The notes beneath the pieces are model-generated. The model made no database searches, was not told the DNA's origin, and was given only the letters and a program-made list of their open reading frames with translations. 64,000 nucleotides of DNA from Streptomyces aurantiacus. GTDB taxonomy: Bacteria; Actinomycetota; Actinomycetes; Streptomycetales; Streptomycetaceae. Below, in pieces: positions 8,886 to 16,418 of the stretch; positions within the stretch are counted from its first letter, which is position 1, and each line of letters opens with the position of its first letter. Where the stretch lies: contig NZ_CP114283.1 of the NCBI RefSeq assembly GCF_027107535.1, positions 558,001 through 622,000 on the forward strand, read 5' to 3'. A program made the position numbers and the translations under genes.

Positions 8886-8901
8886 CTGTTGCGCGCAACA
8901 G
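8886..8901. promoter_or_regulatory. Perfect 16-base palindrome upstream of the DUF2637 gene
   Basis: CTGTTGCGCGCAACAG reads identically on both strands. It lies 22 bases before the DUF2637 start codon, where a dimeric repressor would block initiation. The regulator is unknown. Confidence 0.55.
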
Positions 8902-8944
8902 AGTGGCACATGTGTACGGGGTGCGGGCGCCCGGTACGGGTCGG

Positions 8945-8968
8945 GCCCGGCCTCCGTGAGGGCCGGGC
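8945..8968 (-). terminator. Hairpin after lipoprotein gene 1
   Basis: GCCCGGCC (8945-8952) and GGCCGGGC (8961-8968) form an 8-base stem with an 8-base loop, 22 bases beyond the stop of the lipoprotein gene. It separates that gene from the DUF2637 gene. Confidence 0.6.
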
Positions 8969-8990
8969 TCCCGCAAATGTCCTGGTCCGG

Positions 8991-9896
8991 CTAGCTCTTC
9001 TTGGCGGCGGACTTGCTGGGGCTCGTGCTCAAGTCGGAACCCTGGCCCGGGCTCGCGCTCTTGTCGGAGACCTTGCTCGGGTTCGGGCTCGCGCTCTTGT
9101 CCGAACCCTTGCTCGCGCTCTTGCTCGGGGTGGAGCCGGCGCCCGATCCGGCCCCGTCGCCGCCGCCGTTCGCGGTCACGACCGCCTGCACGGCCTCCTT
9201 CGCGGCCTTCTCCACCGCCTTCGACAGATCGGCGGCCTTCGGGGCCTTGTCACCCGCCAGACCCGCGCCGTTGTAGTCGACCGTCACGACGACGTTCTCG
9301 ACCCGCGTCACGAGCGTCTGCTGCTTGAAGGTGCCTTCCTTCTTCTTCAGGTCGTACGTCACCAGCGTCGCCTCGTTGCCCGTACCGGACACCGGCTGCG
9401 ACTTGGTGTCCTTCGCGCCGTCCACCGAGCGTGCGTCCTCGGCGTGCTTCGCGTAGTACTCGGAAGCGAGCTTCTCGCCCGTGCCGCGGCTCTGGTCCGA
9501 CTCGAAACGCAGCAGCGACACGTTCAGCCAGCGGAACTGCGAGCCCTTCACACCGTTGTTGTCCAAGCTGTCCCAGGAGCAGTTGCCACGCGTCGCCACG
9601 TCGTCCGACGTGCCCTCCTTGCCGGACTTGGCGCCCTCCGGGACGAGCTCCTTCAACGTCTTCGACGAGAACACCTTGCAGGTCTCGGGAAGCTTCGCGT
9701 ACGTCGCCTCCTTCACCGCCGCCGCCTCGGTGGCGGCGGGCGACGCCGAGGAGCCGGAGTCCTTCTTCGCGTCGTCGCCGGAGCCGTCGCCGGAGTCCGA
9801 GGAACAGCCGGAGGCGACGAGCAGCACCGGGACGGCGGCCGCGCCGACCAGGATGCGGGTGAGTCGCTGACGGTGTCGCTGTACGGGTCGGTGCAT
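8991..9896 (-). CDS. Secreted lipoprotein, DUF3558-like (copy 1)
   Basis: 301 residues. A basic N-terminus (MHRPVQRHRQRLTR) leads into a hydrophobic helix and the lipobox VASGC, so the protein is probably lipid-anchored outside the membrane. The ectodomain contains LPETCKVFSSKTLKELVP and GNCSWDS, two Cys that probably pair, resembling DUF3558 lipoproteins. The C-terminal 45 or so residues are a Ser/Lys/Pro tail of near-repeats around GSDKSASP, likely a cell-wall-spanning or disordered segment. I chose the ATG at 9896 because the signal peptide starts there. It shares its layout with the next gene upstream (10045-10902). Ligand and role are unknown. Confidence 0.82.
   Translation of the reverse strand: MHRPVQRHRQRLTRILVGAAAVPVLLVASGCSSDSGDGSGDDAKKDSGSSASPAATEAAAVKEATYAKLPETCKVFSSKTLKELVPEGAKSGKEGTSDDVATRGNCSWDSLDNNGVKGSQFRWLNVSLLRFESDQSRGTGEKLASEYYAKHAEDARSVDGAKDTKSQPVSGTGNEATLVTYDLKKKEGTFKQQTLVTRVENVVVTVDYNGAGLAGDKAPKAADLSKAVEKAAKEAVQAVVTANGGGDGAGSGAGSTPSKSASKGSDKSASPNPSKVSDKSASPGQGSDLSTSPSKSAAKKS
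8994..9135. repeat. Imperfect repeats encoding the Ser/Lys/Pro tail of lipoprotein 1
   Basis: About 140 bases of short repeats built on CTCGCGCTCTTGTCCGA-like units encode the GSDKSASP-type tail at the C-terminus. Copy number is likely to vary between strains by slippage. Confidence 0.55.
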
Positions 9897-10044
9897 GGTT
9901 CCTTCACTCAAGACGCTCGGGTGTACGTGCGAACGGCCGTGTTCGTTGCCGGCCGCACTCGGTCGGGTCCGAGGAGCCACCGTACGCCGAACGGGACACA
10001 CGTGACTCGGGTTCCACCGAGGGAGGGCCGCCCGCCGGACCCCT

Positions 10045-10902
10045 CTACTCGTTGAACGTCTCGGCGAGCTGACCCGCCAGTTTCAGTGCCCTGTCCTGCA
10101 TTTCCTCGCTGCTCGGAACGTCCGTCGTGGTCGCCGGCTGCTCGTCGTACTGGATCGTCACGACGACGTTGGACGTGCGGAACACCACAGTCACCGTCCG
10201 CTGCTGGGAGGTGTTCAGGGAGTCGTGGAGGAACGCCTCGTTGCCCAGGTCGTCGAGCGTGCGGGGCTGGAGGGCGGTGGAGGTGGAGCCCGGCGCGGCG
10301 TTGTCGGAGGGGCTCGCGGAGGAACTGCTGCCGGCGCTCGCGTCGTCCGGGGTGCCGGACTCGCCGGCGCCCGGGCTCGATCCGGAACCGGTCTCCTCCG
10401 AGGAGGACCCGGAGGGCGACGAATCGGGCGAGTCGGACGACGACGCGACCGGCTCGGGGATGTCCGCCGCCGTCTCCTTCTCCAGGTAGATCGCCGTGGT
10501 GCGTTCGTCGTCGCTGACCGCGTTGTCGTACGAGACCACCCGCTCGAAGTCCACCAGCAGGTGGTCCGTCGCGCTCGCCGACTCCGCCTTCCAGCGGCAG
10601 CCGACCTTCCGGTCCGTGTCGTACGTGGGTGTCGCCGTGCCCTCGTACGCCTTCTCGCGCTGCTCCTCGTCCGTGACCTGCTTGATGCCCGGCAGCAGCG
10701 AGTCCAGGGTGCTCTGCGACACCGCGCCGCACGGCTCGGGGAGGGTGCGGTACTTGCCCGGCTGCGGTGCGGCGGCGGTCGTCGCCGTGTCGCCCGGCTT
10801 CGGGTCGTCCTCGCCGCCGTCGTCCGACGATCCACCGGTGCAGCCGGCCAGCAGCACCGCGAGGAGCGCGGCGACGCCGGATACGTACGCCTTCCGCTGC
10901 AC
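10045..10902 (-). CDS. Secreted lipoprotein, DUF3558-like (copy 2)
   Basis: 285 residues from a GTG start (MQRKAYVSGVAALL) with GAGGAG seven bases upstream. The lipobox is LLAGC. Like its neighbour it has two spaced Cys motifs, LPEPCGAVSQSTLDSLLP and VGCRWKAES, and a C-terminal region resembling VVVTI-YDE, so the two genes look like an old tandem duplication. Here the Ser/Pro/Gly-rich low-complexity segment lies in the middle of the protein (about 145-205) rather than at the end. The function is unknown. DUF3558 lipoproteins are extracytoplasmic and abundant in Streptomyces. Confidence 0.82.
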   Translation of the reverse strand: MQRKAYVSGVAALLAVLLAGCTGGSSDDGGEDDPKPGDTATTAAAPQPGKYRTLPEPCGAVSQSTLDSLLPGIKQVTDEEQREKAYEGTATPTYDTDRKVGCRWKAESASATDHLLVDFERVVSYDNAVSDDERTTAIYLEKETAADIPEPVASSSDSPDSSPSGSSSEETGSGSSPGAGESGTPDDASAGSSSSASPSDNAAPGSTSTALQPRTLDDLGNEAFLHDSLNTSQQRTVTVVFRTSNVVVTIQYDEQPATTTDVPSSEEMQDRALKLAGQLAETFNE

Positions 10903-11107
10903 GGTGGGGCTCCTCTCGACAGGCCGCTCCACCTGCTCGCGACCAGGGTGTCCTGTGGTTATTCGGTTGCCGCCCGGGGGCGGCACCTGGAGACAATGTG
11001 TATCGCACGCAATGCCGTGGACGCCGGTCCGTTGTCCCAAACGTTCACCTTGGCGCCGGTTTTGCGGTGTGTGACTTCTGCTTGTTTTTCGGGGGAATGA
11101 GGACGAT

Positions 11108-12301
11108 ATGTCGTACGTGGAGATGCCGGGGGCGAAGGTTCCGATCCGTATGTGGGCGGACCCGGGGTCTGTGGAGGACGTCGCGATGCAGCAGCTCCGC
11201 AACGTCTCCACGCTGCCCTGGATCAAGGGTCTGGCGGTCATGCCGGACGTCCACTTCGGGAAGGGCGCGACGGTCGGGTCGGTCATCGCGATGCAGGGTG
11301 CCGTGTGCCCTGCGGCGGTCGGCGTGGACATCGGCTGCGGGATGTCCGCGGTCAGGACGTCCCTGACCGCCAACGACCTGCCGGGAGACCTTTCCCGCCT
11401 CCGGTCCGAGGTCGAGAAGGCCATTCCGGTGGGCCGGGGGATGCACGACAGCCCGGTGGAGCCTGGGCGATTCCATGGGCTGGCCACTTCGGGGTGGGAG
11501 GAGTTCTGGGGGCGGTTCGACGGTGTGGCTGAGGCTGTGAAGTTCCGTCAGGGGCGGGCCACGAAGCAGATGGGAACGCTTGGAGGGGGGAATCACTTTG
11601 TAGAAGTTTGTACAAGTGAAAGTGGTTCGGTCTGGCTGATGCTTCACTCCGGATCCAGGAACATCGGCAAGGAGCTTGCTGAGCACCACATCGGCATCGC
11701 CCAGAAACTCCCGCACAACCAGGGCTTGATCGACCGCGATCTCGCTGTCTTCGTCGCGGACACCCCCCAGATGGCGGCGTACCAGAACGACCTCTACTGG
11801 GCGCAGGAGTACGCCAGGTACAACCGGACGATCATGATGGCGCTCTTGAAGGACGTGGTCCGCAAGGAGTTCAAGAAGGCCCGAGTGGCCTTTGAGCCGG
11901 AGGTCAGCTGCCACCACAACTACGTCAGCCGCGAGCGTTACGAGGGCATGGATCTGCTCGTCACGCGCAAGGGGGCCATCAGTGCCAGGGCGGGTGAGTA
12001 CGGCATCATCCCGGGTTCGATGGGCACGGGTTCGTACATCGTGAAGGGCCTCGGCAACGAGAAGGCCTTCAACTCGGCCTCGCACGGGGCGGGTCGGCGT
12101 ATGAGCCGTAACGCCGCCAAGCGTCGCTTCTCGACGCAGGACCTGGAGGAGCAGACGCGGGGCGTGGAGTGCCGCAAGGACTCCGGTGTCGTGGACGAGA
12201 TCCCGAGCGCGTACAAGCCGATCGAGCAGGTCATCGATCAGCAGCGCGACCTCGTGGAGGTCGTGGCGAAGCTGAAGCAGGTTGTCTGCGTCAAGGGATG
12301 A
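11108..12301 (+). CDS. rtcB: RNA-splicing ligase RtcB
   Basis: GTP- and Mn-dependent RNA ligase joining 2',3'-cyclic phosphate or 3'-phosphate ends to 5'-OH ends, for RNA repair or tRNA healing. The 397-residue protein has the metal-binding Asp74 and Cys77 (VGVDIGCGM), GGGNHF (159-164), His180 (LHSGSRN), GSMGTGSY and the SHGAGR motif with His326, the residue that becomes guanylylated. GGGGGAATGAGG precedes the ATG. No archease, rtcA or rtcR gene is adjacent. The gene reads less G/C-rich than its neighbours and abuts a recombinase remnant, hinting at transfer. A perfect terminator follows. Confidence 0.95.
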   Translation: MSYVEMPGAKVPIRMWADPGSVEDVAMQQLRNVSTLPWIKGLAVMPDVHFGKGATVGSVIAMQGAVCPAAVGVDIGCGMSAVRTSLTANDLPGDLSRLRSEVEKAIPVGRGMHDSPVEPGRFHGLATSGWEEFWGRFDGVAEAVKFRQGRATKQMGTLGGGNHFVEVCTSESGSVWLMLHSGSRNIGKELAEHHIGIAQKLPHNQGLIDRDLAVFVADTPQMAAYQNDLYWAQEYARYNRTIMMALLKDVVRKEFKKARVAFEPEVSCHHNYVSRERYEGMDLLVTRKGAISARAGEYGIIPGSMGTGSYIVKGLGNEKAFNSASHGAGRRMSRNAAKRRFSTQDLEEQTRGVECRKDSGVVDEIPSAYKPIEQVIDQQRDLVEVVAKLKQVVCVKG

Positions 12302-12316
12302 CGTGCGACAGCGGGA

Positions 12317-12347
12317 GAGGGTCCGACAAGCTCCTTGTCGGACCCTC
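12317..12347 (+). terminator. Terminator after rtcB
   Basis: A 14-base perfect stem, GAGGGTCCGACAAG (12317-12330) and CTTGTCGGACCCTC (12334-12347), with a three-base loop, starts 15 bases after the rtcB stop and is followed by GTTCTTCC. Confidence 0.85.
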
Positions 12348-12367
12348 CGTTCTTCCTGTGCCCGCGG

Positions 12368-13430
12368 TTACCCGCCCAAGCTTGGTGAGCCGAGGTCTCG
12401 CCACACGGGAACGACCGTGGCCGGTTCGAAGCGGTGTGACCCCTTCGTGCCCGGGAGGATGGTCACGGAATCGAGGAGACCGGAGAGGATCTCGCGTTTC
12501 TCACGCAAGCTTGTCCTGTTCCAGGCGGTTCGCGCGTCCATGTGCGGATGCCGCACGGATTGCTGTCCGGCCGTCCACACCTTCTGTTCGTTGACGAGTC
12601 GCTTGAGCTCGGCTTCCTCCGACGTCAGTTGTGAGAAATACAGCGCATCACTGATTTCCTCGGCGTACCACTGTTCCTGGAGGAGCGATTTTTGTTGTTG
12701 CGCCAGTTCCAGCCGGTGCTCGCCGGGCCAGGGGGCTGTAAGGCGTGCACCGAGTGTGTCCTGTCGGTCCAGGATGTCCAAGGCGTACTGAGTGATCAGA
12801 TCGTCCACCGCAGGACCTTGCCGACTTACGCGACCGCAGCCACCGTCCACTGCGAGACGGCAGCGGTATACGTACGATTTATCGCTGGGGTGGCCGTGCA
12901 TCGGTGCGTTGCACGTCTGCCCCTGTGCCGAGGGTCTCCCGCATCGGGTGCGCAGTGAAGCATTTGAGGAAGCGCTGATACGTACGCACATCCCGGTAAA
13001 GCCGGTCGTCGGACACGCAGATCACTCCGTCGATCGGATATCCGGCCTGGGTGGCTCTGCCCTTGAGTGCTTCGAGCATTGCGTCGAAGTCGGGACGGGT
13101 GACGCCGATTTTGGAGGCTGATTTGTCGTTGTCGACATAGCGGTGAACGATGATCATGCGATGCCGGGCGGCGATGCGCGCACAGTGCTTGGCCTGGTCC
13201 TCGACGCCGTGGCCGTCTCTCTTGTGCCTGTCACAGGAGATGCGGCAGTACGCCACAACCAGGAGCCAGCCGGAATCCCGGAGAGCCAGCGCTTCAGGCA
13301 GTGATGGTGCCGTACCGGGGAGGCCCCGGAGTTCTGTGAGTAGAAGCTCTACTTCGGCAGGCTCAGGCCTCGCCTTTTTGCGTCGCTTGGTAGGCGCGTT
13401 CGAGCGCGCGCTAGTGTCATGTTCAGCCAC
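12368..13430 (-). pseudogene. Decayed serine recombinase (large serine integrase remnant)
   Basis: Two frames on the minus strand. The first (13430 to 12879) encodes a resolvase-type N-terminal domain: VVAYCRISCDRHKRDG holds the nucleophile Ser of the family, followed by VEDQ, the VDNDKSASK segment and VICVSDDRLYRDVRTYQRF. The second (12991 to 12368) encodes a C-terminal part: a C-G...C...YRC...GGC pattern like the recombinase zinc ribbon, a coiled-coil helix with ELAQQQKSLLQEQW, and TSLREKREILSGLLDSVTI. The central recombinase domain is missing and the frames are out of register, so an intact enzyme of the usual 450-600 residues cannot be made. Best read as the residue of an integrated element. 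Confidence 0.8.
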
Positions 13431-13458
13431 GGGAAGTACCTGTCTTCCTTGGTGGTCA

Positions 13459-13494
13459 GGCCCTCGGGTGGGACGGCAATCCCGGCCGAGGGCC
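13459..13494. terminator. Hairpin between recombinase and deacetylase remnants
   Basis: GGCCCTCGG (13459-13467) pairs with CCGAGGGCC (13486-13494), followed on the plus strand by GTCGTTTTG. It resembles a terminator for plus-strand transcription, but no intact plus-strand gene lies just upstream, so it may be left over from the earlier gene order. Confidence 0.55.
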
Positions 13495-13589
13495 GTCGTT
13501 TTGATGGTGTGGCGTGAGCCTAGATCGGGCGTTCACGTCTCGCATGAGTGATCTATCCGGTTCACCCTTGTGGGTTATTCGGAGGCGGA

Positions 13590-13862
13590 GACGCGTGGTT
13601 GGAGTTCACGCTGCCCGGATGGCAGAACTCCCGTTGCTGTCCGGCGAGTTGTTGGTTTCCCGCCGATGCCCGTGTCCTCATCGTCGATTGCGATGACTTC
13701 GGGATGCGGCGCGGGGTCAATGCCGCCGTTGTCGAGACGATCGAGAGCGGGATCGCGGCTTGGTGCAGTTTGATGGTGCCCTGTGGTGGGACCGAAGAGG
13801 CCATGGGGTGGTTGCGGGAGCGGCCCGAGGTTTCGTTCGGGGTCTACAGCTCCCTGTGGACC
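13590..13862 (+). pseudogene. Fragment of a YdjC/ChbG-type carbohydrate deacetylase
   Basis: About 90 residues in one frame resemble the N-terminus of YdjC/ChbG deacetylases, which remove acetyl groups from sugars: RVLIVDCDDFGM carries the metal-binding D-D of the family, then GVNAAVVETIESGIAAWCSLMVPC and WLRERPEVSFG. Intact members have about 250-300 residues and further His ligands. Here the similarity stops near 13862, where the sequence runs into the end of the opposite SDR gene. No start codon with a ribosome site is evident. Confidence 0.65.
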
Positions 13863-14629
13863 TTCGTGTTGGAGGCCTGGGCGCGCGGGCGCACGACCAG
13901 AAGGTCGATGTTGACGTGGGAGGGGCGGGTGACCGTCCAGGTGATGGTGTCGGCGACGTCCTCGGCAGTGAGGGGCTCGGCCACCCCGGCGTAGACCTTC
14001 GCCGCCTTCTCGGTGTCGCCGCCGAAGCGGGTCAGGGCGAACCCGTCGGTCATGACCATGCCGGGGGCGATCTCGATGACCCGGACCGGTGTGCCGACGA
14101 TCTCCAGGCGGAGGGTCTCCGCGAGGACGTGTTCGGCGTGCTTGGCGGCCACGTATCCGGCGCCGCCCTCGTACGTGCTGTGGCCGGCGGTCGACGAGAC
14201 CACGACCACGGTGCCGTCGCCGGACGCGGTCAGCGCGGGCAGCAGCGCCTGGGTGACGTTGAGGGTGCCGATGACGTTCGTCTCGTACATCTGGCGCCAC
14301 TCCGCCGGGTCGCCGGACGCGACCGGGTCGGCGCCCAGCGCGCCGCCGGCGTTGTTGACGAGGACGCCGATCGTTGTGAAGGCGGTGGCGAACTCGTCGA
14401 CGGCCGTCCGGTCCGTGATGTCCAGCGCGTAGGCCGCCGCCTGGCCGCCCGTCGCGTTGATCTCCTCCGCGAGCGCTTCGATACGGTCCTTGCGGCGGGC
14501 GGTGAGGACGACGCGGTAGCCCTCGGCCGCCAGCTGCCGGGCCGTCGCGGCGCCGATCCCGCTGCTCGCGCCGGTGACGACGGCGATGCGGGACGCGGCG
14601 GCGGGCGCGGCGGATGCGGCGGCGGTCAT
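13844..14629 (-). CDS. Short-chain dehydrogenase/reductase
   Basis: 261-residue classical SDR using NAD(P)(H). Visible are the cofactor loop TGASSGIG (19-26), an Arg-Arg-Lys after the second strand (TARRKDR) that favours NADPH, VNNAGG, the catalytic Ser in VVVSSTAGH and the Tyr/Lys pair in GYVAAKHAEH. The C-terminus DLLVVRPRAQASN is typical of the YdfG-like group acting on small hydroxy acids or amino acids. Start ATG at 14629 with GAGGAG upstream. Its last codons overlap the deacetylase remnant on the other strand, so the recombination scar reached its 3' edge without breaking it. Confidence 0.92.
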   Translation of the reverse strand: MTAAASAAPAAASRIAVVTGASSGIGAATARQLAAEGYRVVLTARRKDRIEALAEEINATGGQAAAYALDITDRTAVDEFATAFTTIGVLVNNAGGALGADPVASGDPAEWRQMYETNVIGTLNVTQALLPALTASGDGTVVVVSSTAGHSTYEGGAGYVAAKHAEHVLAETLRLEIVGTPVRVIEIAPGMVMTDGFALTRFGGDTEKAAKVYAGVAEPLTAEDVADTITWTVTRPSHVNIDLLVVRPRAQASNTKVHREL

Positions 14630-14813
14630 GGGCTGCTCCTCGTGAGAGGGGGCGGGCGCGGTGCCGGTACGGGGCCGCTGCTCGCTCGTACGGTCGACTG
14701 GTTCACCGGCCAGGATAGGCGGGCGGGGCGCACGGCCCGCCGGTGACCTGGTGCACGGGACGGGAAGTGGTGGGAAAATCGAGGTGGGTGATCCCCTGTG
14801 CAGGAGGTGGATC

Positions 14814-15254
14814 ATGGGACAGGCACGTGAGGTCATGGACCGGCTCACGGAGGCCCTGACGACGAACCAGGACCTCAAGCTCATCGGCGAGCTCTACGCG
14901 TCGGACGCGGTCGCCGTCACGCCCGACGAGGGAGAGATCCACGGGCGCGACAACATCGTCGAGTACTGGCGGCACATGACGGAGGCGGTCCCCGGGGCGA
15001 CGTTCGAGACGGTGTACTCGTACGAGATCGGTGACACCGCCGTCGACGAGGGCTTCTTCAGCGGACGGAACACGGGACCGCTGGTGCTGCCCGACGGGGA
15101 GACGCTGCCCGCGACGCAGAAGGACATCAGGATCCGCGGATGCGACTGCGCCACCGTGGACTCGGACGGGCGGATCGCCAGTTACCGGCTCTACTTCGAC
15201 CAGATGGACTTCCTGGGGCAGCTGGGACTGCTGCCCGAAGAACCGCCGGCCTGA
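14814..15254 (+). CDS. SnoaL-like (NTF2-fold) ester cyclase-type protein
   Basis: 146 residues with the pattern of the SnoaL-like/NTF2 superfamily: an N-terminal helix (REVMDRLTEALTT), then LIGELYASDAVAVTPDEGEIHGRDNIVEYWR and a sheet ending YRLYFDQMDFLGQLGLL. Members bind hydrophobic substrates in a conical barrel; some are polyketide cyclases, many have no known reaction. No polyketide genes are near, so a general role is more likely. GGAGGTGG lies six bases before the ATG. The stop is only six bases from the end of the convergent YnfA gene. Confidence 0.8.
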   Translation: MGQAREVMDRLTEALTTNQDLKLIGELYASDAVAVTPDEGEIHGRDNIVEYWRHMTEAVPGATFETVYSYEIGDTAVDEGFFSGRNTGPLVLPDGETLPATQKDIRIRGCDCATVDSDGRIASYRLYFDQMDFLGQLGLLPEEPPA

Positions 15255-15260
15255 GGGTCG

Positions 15261-15593
15261 TCAGCTCCGCGGCGCGTACATGATCACTGCCATGCCCGCG
15301 AGGCAGATCAGCGCGCCCGTCACGTCCCAGCGGTCGGGGCGGAAGCCGTCCGCGACCATGCCCCAGGCGAGGGAGCCCGCGACGAAGACCCCGCCGTACG
15401 CGGCGAGGACGCGGCCGAAGTTCGCGTCGGACTGGAGCGTGGCGACGAAGCCGTAGGCGCCGAGGGCCATGACGCCCGCGCCGATCCAGAGTCGGCCGCG
15501 GTGTTCGCGCACGCCCTGCCAGACCAGCCACGCGCCGCCGATCTCCAGGAGCGCGGCGAGGACGAACAGGGCGGCGGAGCGGAGGACGGACAC
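15261..15593 (-). CDS. YnfA/UPF0060 family small membrane protein
   Basis: 110 residues from the GTG at 15593 ([20 protein letters not shown]). Four transmembrane helices are visible, with GAWLVWQ in the first, a central [22 protein letters not shown] and [20 protein letters not shown], the signature of the UPF0060 (YnfA) family related to SMR-type drug/metabolite transporters. Longer starts at 15617 and 15647 would add up to 18 residues but make the protein longer than the family norm. The transport substrate is not known from sequence. Confidence 0.85.
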   Translation of the reverse strand: MSVLRSAALFVLAALLEIGGAWLVWQGVREHRGRLWIGAGVMALGAYGFVATLQSDANFGRVLAAYGGVFVAGSLAWGMVADGFRPDRWDVTGALICLAGMAVIMYAPRS

Positions 15594-15693
15594 GCGGCCA
15601 CTTTCGCATGCCCGCATCAGCCGGTCGCCGCCCGCACGGCATCTCACCTGATGGGCGGCGCCTGCCGTGCGGCCCAGGTGGCATACATCCGTT

Positions 15694-15771
15694 GACCCAC
15701 GGGTCGTGACGAGGACAGAAGAAGCAGCCAGAGACGGACGCCGTCAGAGACAGCAGCAGACCCACGGGTCG
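15694..15771. promoter_or_regulatory. Pair of identical near-palindromic 13-mers
   Basis: GACCCACGGGTCG occurs at 15694-15706 and 15759-15771, exactly 65 bases apart, between the divergent YnfA gene and the secreted protein gene. Each unit is itself nearly palindromic (GACCC-x-CGGGTC). This looks like a two-site operator. Confidence 0.45.
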
Positions 15772-15789
15772 ACTCGGAGGACATGACAC

Positions 15790-16278
15790 ATGCGGATTCT
15801 TCGTGCGCCGGCAGCGGCCGCGGTCCTGGCCGTGGCGGCCGCCACCGTTCCGGCCGCCGCCTCGGCTGCTCCCCTCCCGGCCGCCGCGGCGGCGCCCGAG
15901 GCCGATCTCGCCTATCACGGGTACCTGTCGATGACCGCAGGGCAGGTGGAGCTGCGGATGACCCCGCAGAACCACGGCCCCTTCGGCGTCGCGGACGCGA
16001 CGGTGCGGCTGCGCTGGTCGGTGCCTCTCGCGGACGAGCAGCGGCTGCCGGCCGGGTGCGCCCGGGCGGAGGTGCGGGCGGTGCTGTGCCGGACGGGGGC
16101 ACTGCCGGCGGCGGGCTGGGGGCGGACGGTCACCATGGCGGTACGGCTGAAGGGGGCGCCGTCGGAGGTGACGCTGGGCATCGAGACGGTGTGGGGCGGC
16201 GGCGCGGTGGACCGCAACCATCACAACGACCGGCAGAGGGTGCTCGTCCTGGACACCGGGGACACGTACGTGTTCTAG
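15790..16278 (+). CDS. Secreted protein of unknown function
   Basis: 162 residues with a clear Sec signal peptide: MRILRAP followed by an Ala/Val-rich helix and ASAAPLPA-type cleavage context near residue 27. The mature part is a single beta-rich domain with two Cys (AGCARAEVRAVLCRTG) likely forming a disulphide, and repeated strand patterns such as VELRMTPQNHGPFGVADATVRLRW, reminiscent of CARDB/DUF11-like extracellular beta-sandwiches. The ATG at 15790 has GGAGG nine bases upstream; an out-of-frame ATG at 15783 is ignored. Confidence 0.8.
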   Translation: MRILRAPAAAAVLAVAAATVPAAASAAPLPAAAAAPEADLAYHGYLSMTAGQVELRMTPQNHGPFGVADATVRLRWSVPLADEQRLPAGCARAEVRAVLCRTGALPAAGWGRTVTMAVRLKGAPSEVTLGIETVWGGGAVDRNHHNDRQRVLVLDTGDTYVF

Positions 16279-16332
16279 GACCGCTCCCGGTCAGGCCGGC
16301 TTTCCCGGCCGGGGTGTCCGGCGGCCGGTGGC

Positions 16333-16348
16333 GGGGCCGGCCGGCCCC
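16333..16348. terminator. Perfect GC palindrome between convergent genes
   Basis: GGGGCCGGCCGGCCCC is a 16-base perfect palindrome in the 140-base gap between the secreted protein gene and the AraC-type gene. Several overlapping CCGG inverted repeats surround it. A bidirectional terminator role is plausible. Confidence 0.45.
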
Positions 16349-16418
16349 GGTGGGGGAGTCCGGCCGGGCGGGCCCCGGTGGAGCCGTGAACGGCGTCCGC
16401 CCCGTGTCCCCCATGGGG

